Positions 48,740 to 59,216 are shown, counted from the first letter of the stretch. The stretch is DNA of 64,000 nucleotides from Bacteroidales bacterium (GCA_015060255.1 SUYV01000004.1:1-64000); one strand, 5' to 3'. A program made the numbers and translations. The notes: a model not told the origin generated them from the sequence alone.

Positions 48740-49187
48740 TATTAGCGCACTCTGTTAAATTTTGACAAAAATACACAATTCCTGCGTTTTATGAAAACCA
48801 TTCTTGTTTACATTTGTAATTCACAAAAGTAAACATACAAAACTATATCATTGCGTTAATATTTGTAAATTATATAAACCTCACGCGTTCTACTTTGTAT
48901 ATTTTTGTTATTGGTTAAATTTGTGATATAATATTTTCTTATCTTAATATTTACCACTCCATAACTAATTAATAATCAGTAGGTTTATTGATATAATCTA
49001 AACTATACTTATATGTAATTTCATTAACATGCGTTGAATTTTCGAATTTTACTCATATCTCGTATATATAATCGCATATTTATTTTTATATATTACATAT
49101 AATCAGCATTTTATATGCATTTATATAAAGTAAATATCAGCTATATTCCAGGCTCTTATTCCCCTACCCGTCACAATTTTACACAAA

Positions 49188-49225
49188 CAGAATATTGTTT
49201 TTCAGAATATTGTTAACTAACTTTG
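49188..49225 (+). promoter_or_regulatory. Bacteroidota-type promoter overlapped by two tandem 12-bp direct repeats (candidate operator)
   Basis: CAGAATATTGTT at 49188-49199 and 49203-49214; TTG at 49195-49197 and TAACTTTG at 49218-49225, 20-bp spacing. Confidence 0.6.
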
Positions 49226-49245
49226 TAACATAAACGATTACAAAT

Positions 49246-49689
49246 ATGAACACACGCCTAAAGCAGTTCCTAGCTGCCGAAAATATTTCACAGTCACAGT
49301 TTGCCGATACAATCAAGGTCGTACGAGCCAGCGTTTCTCATGTTCTTGCTGGAAGAAACAATCCGAGCTATGATTTCATCAAGGCAATAATGGACAACTA
49401 CCCTAGCCTGAACATTGAGTGGCTGATGCTAGGCAAAGGCAAAATGTACAAGGAGTCGTCGTCAGGTCCCATGCCGACGCCCGCGACTGTATCGGAACAG
49501 CCTTCTGTAGAGGAAGAACCTAACCTCTTCACATATGAAGAAGATGATCCCCCGCAGATTGTCGAGCAGAAAATTCAATCCTCGAATGAAATCACTACTA
49601 AAGATAACACTGCTCAAAACAATATAAAACAACGTATTGTATCTAAAATTATCATCTTATATGATGATGGAACATATCAGGAGATGTAA
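49246..49689 (+). CDS. XRE/CI-like helix-turn-helix regulator
   Basis: MNTRLKQFLAAENISQSQFADTIKVVRASVSHVLAGRNNPSYDFIKAIMDNYPSLNIEWLMLGKG. Confidence 0.85.
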   Translation: MNTRLKQFLAAENISQSQFADTIKVVRASVSHVLAGRNNPSYDFIKAIMDNYPSLNIEWLMLGKGKMYKESSSGPMPTPATVSEQPSVEEEPNLFTYEEDDPPQIVEQKIQSSNEITTKDNTAQNNIKQRIVSKIIILYDDGTYQEM

Positions 49690-49722
49690 ATAAAAGTGGC
49701 GCGTATGGCGCCACTTTTATTT
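49688..49722 (+). terminator. Perfect 15-bp hairpin terminator
   Basis: AAATAAAAGTGGCGC gtatg GCGCCACTTTTATTT. Confidence 0.85.
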
Positions 49723-49757
49723 ACTATTTATTATATTTGTATATAATATCTCATAAT

Positions 49758-50819
49758 ATGTACAAACATTTTCTTAAACCTATCCTTTTCCAATTCAATC
49801 CGGAAACAGCACATAATCTTCTGTTTTCACTGCTCGCGTTTCTACGATATGTTCCTGGCGCACGGGCATTGATCAGGGCCTTCTACAAGAAAGAGTCACC
49901 AAAACTGGCTCGTGAAGTGTTCGGTCTGCATTTCCCGAATCCCGTAGGACTGGCCGGAGGACTGGACAAGAATGGCGAATTCTATAATGATATGGCCAAT
50001 TTCGGCTTCGGTTTTGTGGAGATCGGGTCCCTCACACCTAAGCCTCAGGATGGAAATCCAAGGCCGAGATGTTTCCGCGTGCCGCAGGACAAGGCGATCA
50101 TAAATCGCTATGGAATAAACAATAAGGGCGTAAAGAATGCCGTAGAGCACATAAAGAAGGATCGTCCGGAAGTAATTGTCGCGGCCAACATATCAAAAAA
50201 TACCACCAGCGTCAATGATGATGCAGCAAAGGACTATGAAAGCGCATTCGCCCTGATGTATGATTTCGTAGACATGTTCGTACTTAACGTATCTTGTCCT
50301 AATGTAGTGGGACTCACCGCATTACAGGATATATCGTTCCTCTCTGACATCGTGGACAGACTCCTTGATCTGAGACGTTACTACGATACATATCGTCCTA
50401 TCCTGCTGAAGGTTTCTCCTGACTTGTCTACGGACCAGATTGATGATATTGTCGATTACTGCTTGAGATCTGGCATAGATGGAATAGTGGCCGGAAATAC
50501 CACCAGAAGCCGTGACGGTCTCACTTTGGATGAAAAGAAAATCGAGAAGATCGGCAATGGAGGCATGTCTGGAGCCCCTGTGCATAAAAAGAACGTAGAA
50601 CTCGTAAGATATATCAATACTAAGGCACAGGGCAGGCTGCCTATAATCGGAGTCGGAGGAATCATGTCAGGTGAAGACGCACAGCATATGATCGATGCCG
50701 GAGCCTCTCTTGTAGAGATCTATTCGGGCTTCATATATGAAGGTCCGGGCCTTATCAAACAGATCATCAATCATCTCGAAAGTGCTGAAAGCAAAATAGT
50801 TAAGGAGACAAATCAATGA
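49758..50819 (+). CDS. pyrD: Dihydroorotate dehydrogenase (quinone, class 2)
   Basis: NPVGLAGGLDKNGE, GSLTPKPQDGNPRPRCFR, NVSCPNV, IGVGGIMSGEDA. Confidence 0.92.
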   Translation: MYKHFLKPILFQFNPETAHNLLFSLLAFLRYVPGARALIRAFYKKESPKLAREVFGLHFPNPVGLAGGLDKNGEFYNDMANFGFGFVEIGSLTPKPQDGNPRPRCFRVPQDKAIINRYGINNKGVKNAVEHIKKDRPEVIVAANISKNTTSVNDDAAKDYESAFALMYDFVDMFVLNVSCPNVVGLTALQDISFLSDIVDRLLDLRRYYDTYRPILLKVSPDLSTDQIDDIVDYCLRSGIDGIVAGNTTRSRDGLTLDEKKIEKIGNGGMSGAPVHKKNVELVRYINTKAQGRLPIIGVGGIMSGEDAQHMIDAGASLVEIYSGFIYEGPGLIKQIINHLESAESKIVKETNQ

Positions 50820-52090
50820 CACAGGCATCCATCTGCACAATAGGTGATGAAATCCTGATAGGTCAGATTGTAGACACCAATTCATCACACATATCCAGAG
50901 CGCTGAACTCATTGGGAATCAAGGTTACACGCATGTTGTCCATAGGTGATGACCAGAACGAGATCATATCTTCGCTGACTAAAGAACTGCAGGACAATGA
51001 AATCGTCATTACAACAGGAGGGCTCGGTCCTACAAAGGATGACATAACCAAGGCGGCATTGGGAAAGCTGTCACTCTCTCAGCACAACAAGACTGATGAA
51101 AAACAGCTTGAAATCATACATAGAATATTGAGTGCCAGAGGCTTGGATGTGTTGGACATAAATCTGGCTCAGGCATCTGTTCCCGATACATGTGAGGTGA
51201 TTCCGAACAGAATGGGTACAGCGCCTGTCATGGTTTTCAGATTTCCGGAAGAAAGATTCGGACATAAGGCCACCCTATACTCACTCCCGGGTGTGCCGTA
51301 TGAAGCAATAGCGGCACTGAAAGATGTACTGAATGACATAAAAAGCCATAATGAGATCTCCGACATATTCCATAAGACCATCATGACGTTCGGAATAGCT
51401 GAATCTGCACTGTCAAAGATGATTGAGGAATGGGAGAATGCTCTTCCTGAGGACATGCATCTTGCCTATCTTCCTAATCCTCTCACAGGAGTACGTTTAA
51501 GGCTATCTATATATGGAGGCATAAAGGAAGAGGAGGAAGCCAGGATTGAAGCTGAATTTGCTAAAATAAAGCCTGTTTTAGGCACATATCTGTACTCATA
51601 TAAAGACGATACATTGGAGTCCTGCATAGGAGAACTTATGAAGGCTTCCGGAAAGACTCTTTCTGCTGCAGAATCATGCACAGGCGGCACCATAGCAGCC
51701 CTGATGACTTCAGTACCAGGATCATCTGAGTATTTCCTGGGATCCGTGACATCATATGCAAACAGCGTCAAGACATCAGTCCTTGGTGTCCCGGAGGAAA
51801 TCATAAGGAAATATGGAGCAGTAAGTTCAGAATGCGTTGCGGCGATGGCTGAAGGAGTACGAAAACTGACAGGCAGCGACTACTCGGTAGCAACCTCGGG
51901 AATTGCAGGTCCCGGAGGAGGCAGCGAAGAAAAGCCGGTAGGTCTGGTGTGGATTGCAACCAGCTCAAAGGAAGGAACGGAAACGTATAGAATGAACTTC
52001 AAAGGAGACAGGAAACGCAATATTGAGAGATTTGCAGCCAATGCCTTGAACTTTTTGAGGGTAAAACTTGTAAACGAATTAAAACATTGA
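50816..52090 (+). CDS. cinA: CinA-family nicotinamide-nucleotide amidohydrolase
   Basis: IGDEILIGQIVDTNS, ITTGGLGPTKDDIT; C-terminal AAESCTGGTIAALMTSVPGSSEYFLGSVTSYAN, SGIAGPGGG. Confidence 0.92.
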   Translation: MTQASICTIGDEILIGQIVDTNSSHISRALNSLGIKVTRMLSIGDDQNEIISSLTKELQDNEIVITTGGLGPTKDDITKAALGKLSLSQHNKTDEKQLEIIHRILSARGLDVLDINLAQASVPDTCEVIPNRMGTAPVMVFRFPEERFGHKATLYSLPGVPYEAIAALKDVLNDIKSHNEISDIFHKTIMTFGIAESALSKMIEEWENALPEDMHLAYLPNPLTGVRLRLSIYGGIKEEEEARIEAEFAKIKPVLGTYLYSYKDDTLESCIGELMKASGKTLSAAESCTGGTIAALMTSVPGSSEYFLGSVTSYANSVKTSVLGVPEEIIRKYGAVSSECVAAMAEGVRKLTGSDYSVATSGIAGPGGGSEEKPVGLVWIATSSKEGTETYRMNFKGDRKRNIERFAANALNFLRVKLVNELKH

Positions 52091-52221
52091 CAAACAACAG
52101 ATGAAACAAACTTGTTAATACATATAACAAAAGTGTTACATCAGGGCGGGTTTACAATAAGTTTCGGTTATATACTCAATAAATTATTGATTATTAAATA
52201 CTTATAAACATATATAGGTTA

Positions 52222-53151
52222 ATGAGCTCAGTACATCATAATTACGAGAAAAAGAAGAAGAGAATCAGATTGAATGGTATATTCTACGCCATTATATCAT
52301 CTGCATCATTCGGCTTTTCTCCCCTTTTCAGCATCGGCCTTCTTGCTGCCGGCCTGTCAAATTTTGATGTGCTTTCTTACAGATGGGGTATTGCCGGAAT
52401 CGTACTGATGATCTATGCCTTTGCGAAAAAGAAGACTCTCCGCATCAACTCATTTGACGAAGGATGGAAGATCTTCCTCCTCAGTGTTCTCAGAGCGATA
52501 ACCTCTGTCACCCTGCTCATAGGATATGCCAACATCTCCAGCGGAATCGCATCGACAATCAACTTCATGTATCCGGTTATCGTTGCTTTATGCATGATGT
52601 TCGTATTCGGAGAACACAAGTCATGGGTTGACATGCTTGCAATCGCAGCAGCCATATTCGGAGTGTATCTGCTTGCGTCCGGCGACAGTCTCATTGTCGA
52701 GAACGGCAACACAAAGCTGGGACTGACCTGCTCGATCATCTCAGCATTCTCATTCGCAGCATACTACATACTGATGAAGAGACTGAAGGCAGACAAGATA
52801 GAAGTGGTAAAGTTCACCACATGGATCATGTTGCTCAGTGCAGTCTACTTCATCATATGTGCTTTCGTCCTTGAGGGAAAACTTACAATGATCACCGGAG
52901 TCAAGAACTGGATGTATATTCTTGGACTTGGCCTATGGTCGACCATGATATCGAATTTTACCGGTGTAAAGGCAGTGAGAAGGATAGGTCCGACACTTAC
53001 ATCTATTCTGGGAGCTCTGCAACCCGTCACAGCTGTTGTGCTGGGAATACTGTTCCTGCACGAGCATCTGTATACCAGATCTCTGATCGGTATAATACTA
53101 ATACTCATTGCTGTGACAGTAGTGGTGATGCATCAGAACAACAAGAAATAG
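52222..53151 (+). CDS. EamA/DMT-family transporter
   Basis: About ten TM segments in two repeats; FMYPVIVALCMMFVFGE and LGALQPVTAVVLGILFLHE. Confidence 0.88.
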   Translation: MSSVHHNYEKKKKRIRLNGIFYAIISSASFGFSPLFSIGLLAAGLSNFDVLSYRWGIAGIVLMIYAFAKKKTLRINSFDEGWKIFLLSVLRAITSVTLLIGYANISSGIASTINFMYPVIVALCMMFVFGEHKSWVDMLAIAAAIFGVYLLASGDSLIVENGNTKLGLTCSIISAFSFAAYYILMKRLKADKIEVVKFTTWIMLLSAVYFIICAFVLEGKLTMITGVKNWMYILGLGLWSTMISNFTGVKAVRRIGPTLTSILGALQPVTAVVLGILFLHEHLYTRSLIGIILILIAVTVVVMHQNNKK

Positions 53152-53155
53152 TCTC

Positions 53156-54229
53156 CTACTGCTGCATATTCATCACTCTGAAGAAATTACCTGAAGCAAT
53201 CTTATCCATATCAGCCTGGGAATAACCTCTGAGGGCTAGTTCCTCAAACAGCGCAGGCATCATAGATATATCTTCCATACCTGCAGGAGTAACTTCGATT
53301 CCGTCAAAATCGGAACCTATTCCCACGTGATCGATCCCGACCAGCGCAACCACATGGTCAATATGATCGGCTATCCTTTTGAAAGATGGACGAGGGAGGT
53401 CCGTCAATGCCTTCTGAACAGCATTCCATGCTTTTCTCTTGACAGGGTCGGCAGGATCATTGATGAAACGGGCCTCGACTTCTTCACCATATTCCATAAT
53501 ATGGGAGTCTGCAAGTATCTGCTTGAATGCAGAATCAAGAAACAAAGGATAAAAATTGATCTGGATCACTCCTCCGGACGCAGCCAAAGTCTTTATCATA
53601 TCATCTGTCATGTTCCTTGGATGCTCAGCCAATGCACGACAGCATGAATGAGTGGCTACAACAGGCTTGGCAGAACATCTGATGACATCATAAAACGCCT
53701 CGTCAGATATGTGGGAAACATCTATCAGCATTCCAAGACGGTTCATCTCAGCTATGACTTCCCTGCCGAAAGGACTGATTCCGTGCCAGGTCTTGTTCTG
53801 CGAGGCACATGAATCACATATATCATTGTCTGCCGAATGACATAAGGTCATATATCTTACTCCTGCATCATAAAATTCCTGGAGCCTTGTGATATCTTGT
53901 CCGATTGGAGAACCGTTCTCAAGTCCGATGAAGACAGAAAACAAGCCGTTTTTCTTGTTTGCAAGAGCATCATTCTCACTGACAGCAAGAGCAGCTGTTC
54001 CAGAATGTGAATGAATAACGCTCCTGACACCGTCCAGAAGCCTGTGGGCATAGGAATACGCTTCTTCATTTCCCAAAGAAGCAGGACTATACAATGCAAA
54101 GAAAGCACCATCGACTCCCCCTCGTTTCAATTTAGGGAAGTCGACGTGTGCATATTCATTATCCATCGACAGATCCCTCAGACGAAGAATCTGCGAAGGC
54201 GTATCGCAATGACTGTCAAGAAGAAACAT
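53156..54229 (-). CDS. Membrane dipeptidase (M19)
   Basis: LDSHCDTP, FIGLENGSPIG, THSCCRALAEHPRNMTDDMIK, HVGIGSDFDG. Confidence 0.92.
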   Translation of the reverse strand: MFLLDSHCDTPSQILRLRDLSMDNEYAHVDFPKLKRGGVDGAFFALYSPASLGNEEAYSYAHRLLDGVRSVIHSHSGTAALAVSENDALANKKNGLFSVFIGLENGSPIGQDITRLQEFYDAGVRYMTLCHSADNDICDSCASQNKTWHGISPFGREVIAEMNRLGMLIDVSHISDEAFYDVIRCSAKPVVATHSCCRALAEHPRNMTDDMIKTLAASGGVIQINFYPLFLDSAFKQILADSHIMEYGEEVEARFINDPADPVKRKAWNAVQKALTDLPRPSFKRIADHIDHVVALVGIDHVGIGSDFDGIEVTPAGMEDISMMPALFEELALRGYSQADMDKIASGNFFRVMNMQQ

Positions 54230-55146
54230 TACTTTCTCTTTGGATCGTCAGCCTTGATGAGTGTAGAATTTACGATTCTGTCCACCTCGATGGATGGTTT
54301 TCTCTTGAAGGTAAGCATCGAACCTCCGGTAAGATTAACCTTGAGGTTGTCAGTAACATTCACATGACATTTTGCTGATCCACTAAGGGTAACATCTCCA
54401 TCTTTGGTTTCAAGTAACTCAGTATCAGTCCTTGAGAGACCGGCAGCTGTCACCTTCAGCATAGAAGCAACTCCTGAGACATGTGATTCGGCACTTGAAG
54501 AGGCCTCGACTTCAACAGACTGTGCCTCAGCCCTCATATCCACAAGCGAAGATCCTCCAAGTTTCAGGAAAGCATTTCCACCATTCTGAGTCAATGAGAC
54601 AGTAGCAGAATTGGACGCATTGAGATATACCTTGCTCTCTACTGCAAGAGCTGCAGTAACCTTGGCGCCCTTTGATACATTGAGTTCGGCAGTTGAACAT
54701 CCAACATTCAGCTGAGCGGCAACGGCATTGCCACTAAGTGTCGCAGTGAAGTTCTCATTGTAGAACGAATCACAATGAACAAGCTGAGACTTTCCGTTCA
54801 TTATCAATGAATTGAGCGTAGGCATATACACTTCTGCTTGAAGTACAGGAGCAGCTGCACCTTTTTGACGGAGCTGCTTCTTCAACTCAGGTGTATATCC
54901 CTTTTCGTCAAGAATCAGATACAGGGTACCATTCTTGACGAATGCCTGAACATGAGCAGCGATCCTCTCATCAGTAGTAAGCTTCACAGCATATGAGTCA
55001 GACTTCACAAGCTTTACAATGAAATCACTTTCAACATTAAGCGAGAGGAATTTCTCAAAATCCTTGTCCTGAACAAGAAGCGGCTGTGCAAATGCGTTTG
55101 CTCCCATAAGAAGCATTGCAGCAATCATGAAAATCAACTTTTTCAT
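54229..55146 (-). CDS. Head-GIN/DUF2807-type secreted protein
   Basis: Signal peptide; beta-helix-like repeats (SLIMNGKSQLVH, ATLSGNAVAAQLNVGCSTAELNVSKGAKVTAAL). Confidence 0.75.
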   Translation of the reverse strand: MKKLIFMIAAMLLMGANAFAQPLLVQDKDFEKFLSLNVESDFIVKLVKSDSYAVKLTTDERIAAHVQAFVKNGTLYLILDEKGYTPELKKQLRQKGAAAPVLQAEVYMPTLNSLIMNGKSQLVHCDSFYNENFTATLSGNAVAAQLNVGCSTAELNVSKGAKVTAALAVESKVYLNASNSATVSLTQNGGNAFLKLGGSSLVDMRAEAQSVEVEASSSAESHVSGVASMLKVTAAGLSRTDTELLETKDGDVTLSGSAKCHVNVTDNLKVNLTGGSMLTFKRKPSIEVDRIVNSTLIKADDPKRK

Positions 55147-55165
55147 ATCTTTAAAATTTAAGGTT

Positions 55166-55912
55166 TTACTTTTTAATGCGCTGTCTTACAGCCTCGTACA
55201 TAAGAACGGCAGACGCCACTGATACGTTAAGTGATGTAATCTCACCTGCCATAGGGATAGCTGCCTTCTCATCTGCAAGGTCAAGCATGGCCTGCGATAT
55301 TCCCTTGCCCTCCGACCCCATGATTATGGCACAAGGGCCGGTCATGTCTACGTCATAGATAAGGTTGTCTGTCTTTTCAGTAGCCGCCACCAGCTTGAAT
55401 CCGCTCTGCTGAAGATAATACGCTGCAACACGGAGGTTAGGCACCTTGCATGTATCCATCCTCATTAGCGCGCCGGCTGAAGCCTTGACAGCATCGGCAT
55501 TGATTGCCGCTCCTCCCTTTGCAGGAACTATAATGCCCTGTCCGCCGGCACACTCCAGACTTCTTGCAATCGCGCCAAGGTTGCGCACATCGCTTACTCC
55601 GTCGAGAATCACAAGCAAAGGATTCTCGCTGCAGCCGAGAGCATTGTTCACAAGCTGCTCTATATCAACATAATCTATCTGCGAAATATATGCAAGGACA
55701 CCCTGATGGGATCCTCTCACTGCCCTGTTGAGTCTCTCTCCTGGCACAAACTGGAACGGAATATCGTTCACCTTCAGGAGCTCCATCAACTCTCTGAACT
55801 GCGCTCCCTCAAGTCCCTGCTTCAAGAGCACCTTATCAAATTTCTTACCTGCCTTCATAGCCTCCAGCACAGGATGCATTCCGAACAGGTACTGCATTTT
55901 CTTTTCTTCCAT
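55166..55912 (-). CDS. rlmB: 23S rRNA 2'-O-ribose methyltransferase, RlmB/TrmH family
   Basis: LFGMHPVLEAMKAGKKFDKVLL, LDGVSDVRNLGAIARSLECAG, IMGSEGKGIS, SLNVSVASAVLMYEAVRQR. Confidence 0.88.
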   Translation of the reverse strand: MEEKKMQYLFGMHPVLEAMKAGKKFDKVLLKQGLEGAQFRELMELLKVNDIPFQFVPGERLNRAVRGSHQGVLAYISQIDYVDIEQLVNNALGCSENPLLVILDGVSDVRNLGAIARSLECAGGQGIIVPAKGGAAINADAVKASAGALMRMDTCKVPNLRVAAYYLQQSGFKLVAATEKTDNLIYDVDMTGPCAIIMGSEGKGISQAMLDLADEKAAIPMAGEITSLNVSVASAVLMYEAVRQRIKK

Positions 55913-55918
55913 ATGATG

Positions 55919-57853
55919 TTATTCCAATGATTCGTTCAACTTCTCCCATTCCTCCATCTTGTAATCAAGCTCGCGCTTGGTCTCAAGATAGGACCTGGTC
56001 AACTCCATCACATCATCTTCAGGACCAGGATTCATGAGCACGGACTCTATCTCAGCAAGTCTTCCTTCCAACTCTTCTATTTTCTTCTCTACAAATGAGA
56101 TACGATTCCTTATCTTCTTTTCTTCTTTAGATACATATTTCTTCGCCTGATACTCCTGCTTCGCCTCTTCCTTCCTCTGGACGACCTCCACAGGCTTTTC
56201 CTCTGCAACAGGCTTGTAATGTCTTTCCAGCTCGCTCAAGCTCTCAAGCTTCCTTCTCTCCAGGAAGTCCTGCACTCCTCCAAGATGCTCCTTCACACGA
56301 CCGTCCCTGAATTCATAAAGCTTGTCAACGAGTCCGTCCAGGAAGTCTCGGTCATGCGAAACTATGATCAACGTACCGTCATAAGCCTTGAGCGCCTGCT
56401 TCAATATATCCTTCGAGCGTATGTCCATATGGTTTGTCGGCTCGTCAAGCGCCAGAAGGTTATATGGCTTCAGCATGAGCTTCGCCATAGCCAGTCGCGC
56501 TCTCTCTCCGCCGCTCAACACTGCGACTTTCTTGTCGATGTCCTCTCCCTTGAATAGAAATGCGCCGAGAATATCACGGAGTTTAAGTCGTATGTCACCG
56601 ACTGCAATGCGGTCAAGTGTACCGAATACCGTATCTTCCTTATCAAGGATATCTTCCTGATTCTGAGCGTAATATCCTATATTTACGTTATATCCGACCC
56701 GAGACTCGCCTGCCATCGGATCAAGCTCACGCATGATCACCCTCATCAGGGTTGTCTTTCCTTCACCGTTCCTTCCGACAAGAGCGACCTTCTCGCCTCT
56801 ACGAACCTCGATCTGCGCATCTGAGAACACCACCTTCTCACCATATCCAACCTTCATATCCACAGCTTTGTATGCTATGTCTCCAGAACGAGGAGCCGGA
56901 GGAAACTTCACGCAGAGTGCAGAACGGTCTTCTATGTCGACCTCAATCCTATCAAGTTTCTCCAGCTGCTTGACGCGCGACTGAACCTGATTGGACTTGG
57001 TCGGCTTGTATCTGAACTTCTCGATGAACTCCTCGGTCTTCTCGATCATCCTCTGCTGATTCTCAAAGGCAGCACGCTGCTGCTCAAGGCGTTCCTTCCT
57101 GAGTTCCAGATATTTGCTATATGGAACCTTATAGTCATGGATCCTGCCGACCATGATCTCGACAGTCCTGTTGGTGACGTTGTCCAGGAACTTCCTGTCA
57201 TGTGAGATCAGCACAAGAGAGCCTCGGTAATCCTTCAGATAGCCCTCAAGCCATTCGATTGACTCTATATCAAGGTGGTTTGTCGGCTCGTCAAGCAAAA
57301 GTACATCCGGCTTGGAAAGAAGTATCTTCGCAAGTTCGATACGCATGTTCCAGCCCTGACTGAAAGTCTCAGTCGGTCTCGACAGCTCCTCAAAGCGGAA
57401 TCCCAGGCCAAGGAGAGTACGCTCTGCCAGAACTTGCGGATTGTCAGAACGAGTATATGAAATCCTGTCGTTCACCTCGTTCATTTTGATTATCAGGTCC
57501 TGATACTCTTTGGATTCGTAATCAGTTCTTTCTGCGAGCTCAAGCGTTATCCTCTCCAGTTCCGCCTCCATAGCGAACATATCAGCGAAAGCCGTCATAG
57601 CCTCGTCAATGACGCTGCGGCCGCGATGATGCTCCATGATCTGCGGAAGATAACCGATTTTCAGCCCACCTGGCACGGCAACCTTACCGCTCGTCGGACT
57701 CTGAAGTCCGCAGATCAGCTTCAATATCGTAGATTTTCCTGCACCATTCTTTCCCACAAGGCCTATCTTGTCACTCTCGCTGATATGAAAATTGATCTCA
57801 TTCAGCAAGGTGAAGCCTCCATAAGCTACGGTAAGATTGTTAATAGATATCAT
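55919..57853 (-). CDS. ABC-F family ATP-binding protein
   Basis: Two Walker A motifs (GLVGKNGAGKSTILK, ALVGRNGEGKTTLMR), two LLLDEPTNHLD/LALDEPTNHMD Walker B motifs, no TM segments. Confidence 0.93.
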   Translation of the reverse strand: MISINNLTVAYGGFTLLNEINFHISESDKIGLVGKNGAGKSTILKLICGLQSPTSGKVAVPGGLKIGYLPQIMEHHRGRSVIDEAMTAFADMFAMEAELERITLELAERTDYESKEYQDLIIKMNEVNDRISYTRSDNPQVLAERTLLGLGFRFEELSRPTETFSQGWNMRIELAKILLSKPDVLLLDEPTNHLDIESIEWLEGYLKDYRGSLVLISHDRKFLDNVTNRTVEIMVGRIHDYKVPYSKYLELRKERLEQQRAAFENQQRMIEKTEEFIEKFRYKPTKSNQVQSRVKQLEKLDRIEVDIEDRSALCVKFPPAPRSGDIAYKAVDMKVGYGEKVVFSDAQIEVRRGEKVALVGRNGEGKTTLMRVIMRELDPMAGESRVGYNVNIGYYAQNQEDILDKEDTVFGTLDRIAVGDIRLKLRDILGAFLFKGEDIDKKVAVLSGGERARLAMAKLMLKPYNLLALDEPTNHMDIRSKDILKQALKAYDGTLIIVSHDRDFLDGLVDKLYEFRDGRVKEHLGGVQDFLERRKLESLSELERHYKPVAEEKPVEVVQRKEEAKQEYQAKKYVSKEEKKIRNRISFVEKKIEELEGRLAEIESVLMNPGPEDDVMELTRSYLETKRELDYKMEEWEKLNESLE

Positions 57854-57856
57854 ATA

Positions 57857-58597
57857 TTATTTTCTGCACAGCAAAATGCTGAATTCATATAACAGGTATA
57901 ACGGCACTGACACTACCAGCATTGTGAACGGGTCACCGGATGGAGTAATTGCAGCAGAAAGCACAGCTACAACAAGCACAGCATACCTTCGGAACCCGGC
58001 CAGCATGCCCTTCTTCAATAATCCCAACGCAGAAAGAGCAACAACTACTGTCGGAAACTCGAAAACGATACCGAAAGTAAGTACCATTGAAGTCAGCAAA
58101 GATATGTATGAACTCAATGAGAACGTATTCGGTATGTCAGGACTGACCTGATAGCCGGCAAAGAAGTTGAGCATCAGAGGAAATATCAACGCATATCCCA
58201 CAAGAACACCCAGATAAAACAGGAATGATGCAAAAAGGAATGCACCTCTGACAGCCTTTCTTTCATTATCATATAAAGCTGGAGCAATAAAGCGCCATAC
58301 TTCATATATGATATAAGGGAATGTCAGCACCAATGCCGATAGGAATGTGACCTTCATATGAATAATGAACTGGGCTGCAACTTCCAGATTTACAAGCTCC
58401 ATCGAAAAGTCTGTCCCAAGAAGCCTGTATAGGAAAAAGTCAGCCTTGGATGGTCCAAGAATCACTTCACCAAAAAGAAAGTCCTTGAAGAAGAAAAGCC
58501 CCAAAACAACTGCAGCAAACACTGCAATCATCCTGAAAATACTCTTTCTAAGGTCTTCCAGATGATCCCAGAAGGTCATTTCCGTACTCTGCGCCAT
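57857..58597 (-). CDS. tatC: Sec-independent translocase TatC
   Basis: TFWDHLEDLRKSIFRM, six TM segments, FGIVFEFPTVVVALSALGLL. Confidence 0.93.
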   Translation of the reverse strand: MAQSTEMTFWDHLEDLRKSIFRMIAVFAAVVLGLFFFKDFLFGEVILGPSKADFFLYRLLGTDFSMELVNLEVAAQFIIHMKVTFLSALVLTFPYIIYEVWRFIAPALYDNERKAVRGAFLFASFLFYLGVLVGYALIFPLMLNFFAGYQVSPDIPNTFSLSSYISLLTSMVLTFGIVFEFPTVVVALSALGLLKKGMLAGFRRYAVLVVAVLSAAITPSGDPFTMLVVSVPLYLLYEFSILLCRK

Positions 58598-58797
58598 TAT
58601 TTTTCAGGCTCTATATCCTTCTTGATCTCCTTTACGTCATCCTCCACTTCCTTCATGCCCTCCTTGAAGTTCTTCACACCTTTGCCGAGTCCCTTCATAA
58701 GTTCAGGTATCTTCTTGCCCCCGAAAATAAGGAGAACGATCAGGGCGATTATTACAATCTCCCAGAATCCAAAGTTAAATATAAGCGGCATTACCAT
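58597..58797 (-). CDS. tatA: Sec-independent translocase TatA/E
   Basis: [42 protein letters not shown]. Confidence 0.93.
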   Translation of the reverse strand: MVMPLIFNFGFWEIVIIALIVLLIFGGKKIPELMKGLGKGVKNFKEGMKEVEDDVKEIKKDIEPEK

Positions 58798-58808
58798 AAT
58801 ATAATATA

Positions 58809-59216
58809 TTAGTGAATTTGTTCATTAAAAATAGCCGTCAGAGACTCCGGACACCTTATCGGACGCCTTGTCTCTGAGTTTATGAATCCGAGTGTCACTG
58901 AACCCTCGCATACAAGGTATCCTTCCGGGTTGTATATCTCGTTTCTGATGACAAGCTTCGCTCTAGGAATCTCATCGATGATGCTCACTACCCTCAATGT
59001 ATCACCGAGCTTTGCCGGCACCTTGTAACGGCACTCTACCGACACGACCGGAAGCATCACGCCTGACTCCTCGATCTTCTCGAGGGGCAGGCCGAGCTCC
59101 TTCAGCATGGCTGTTCGTCCGCACTCAAAATATCTGATGTAATTTGAGTGATGGACGATGCCCATCTGGTCGGTTTCGTAGTATCTGACATCCAAAAACA
59201 GCTCAGATTTCAGCAT
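58809..59216 (-). CDS. 4HBT acyl-CoA thioesterase (YbgC/FcbC-like)
   Basis: [25 protein letters not shown]. Confidence 0.9.
   Translation of the reverse strand: MLKSELFLDVRYYETDQMGIVHHSNYIRYFECGRTAMLKELGLPLEKIEESGVMLPVVSVECRYKVPAKLGDTLRVVSIIDEIPRAKLVIRNEIYNPEGYLVCEGSVTLGFINSETRRPIRCPESLTAIFNEQIH

Noticed and set aside
49246-49689. XRE/CI-like regulator as a prophage marker
   Set aside because: No integrase, phage structural, lysis or replication genes nearby; flanked by queA and pyrD.
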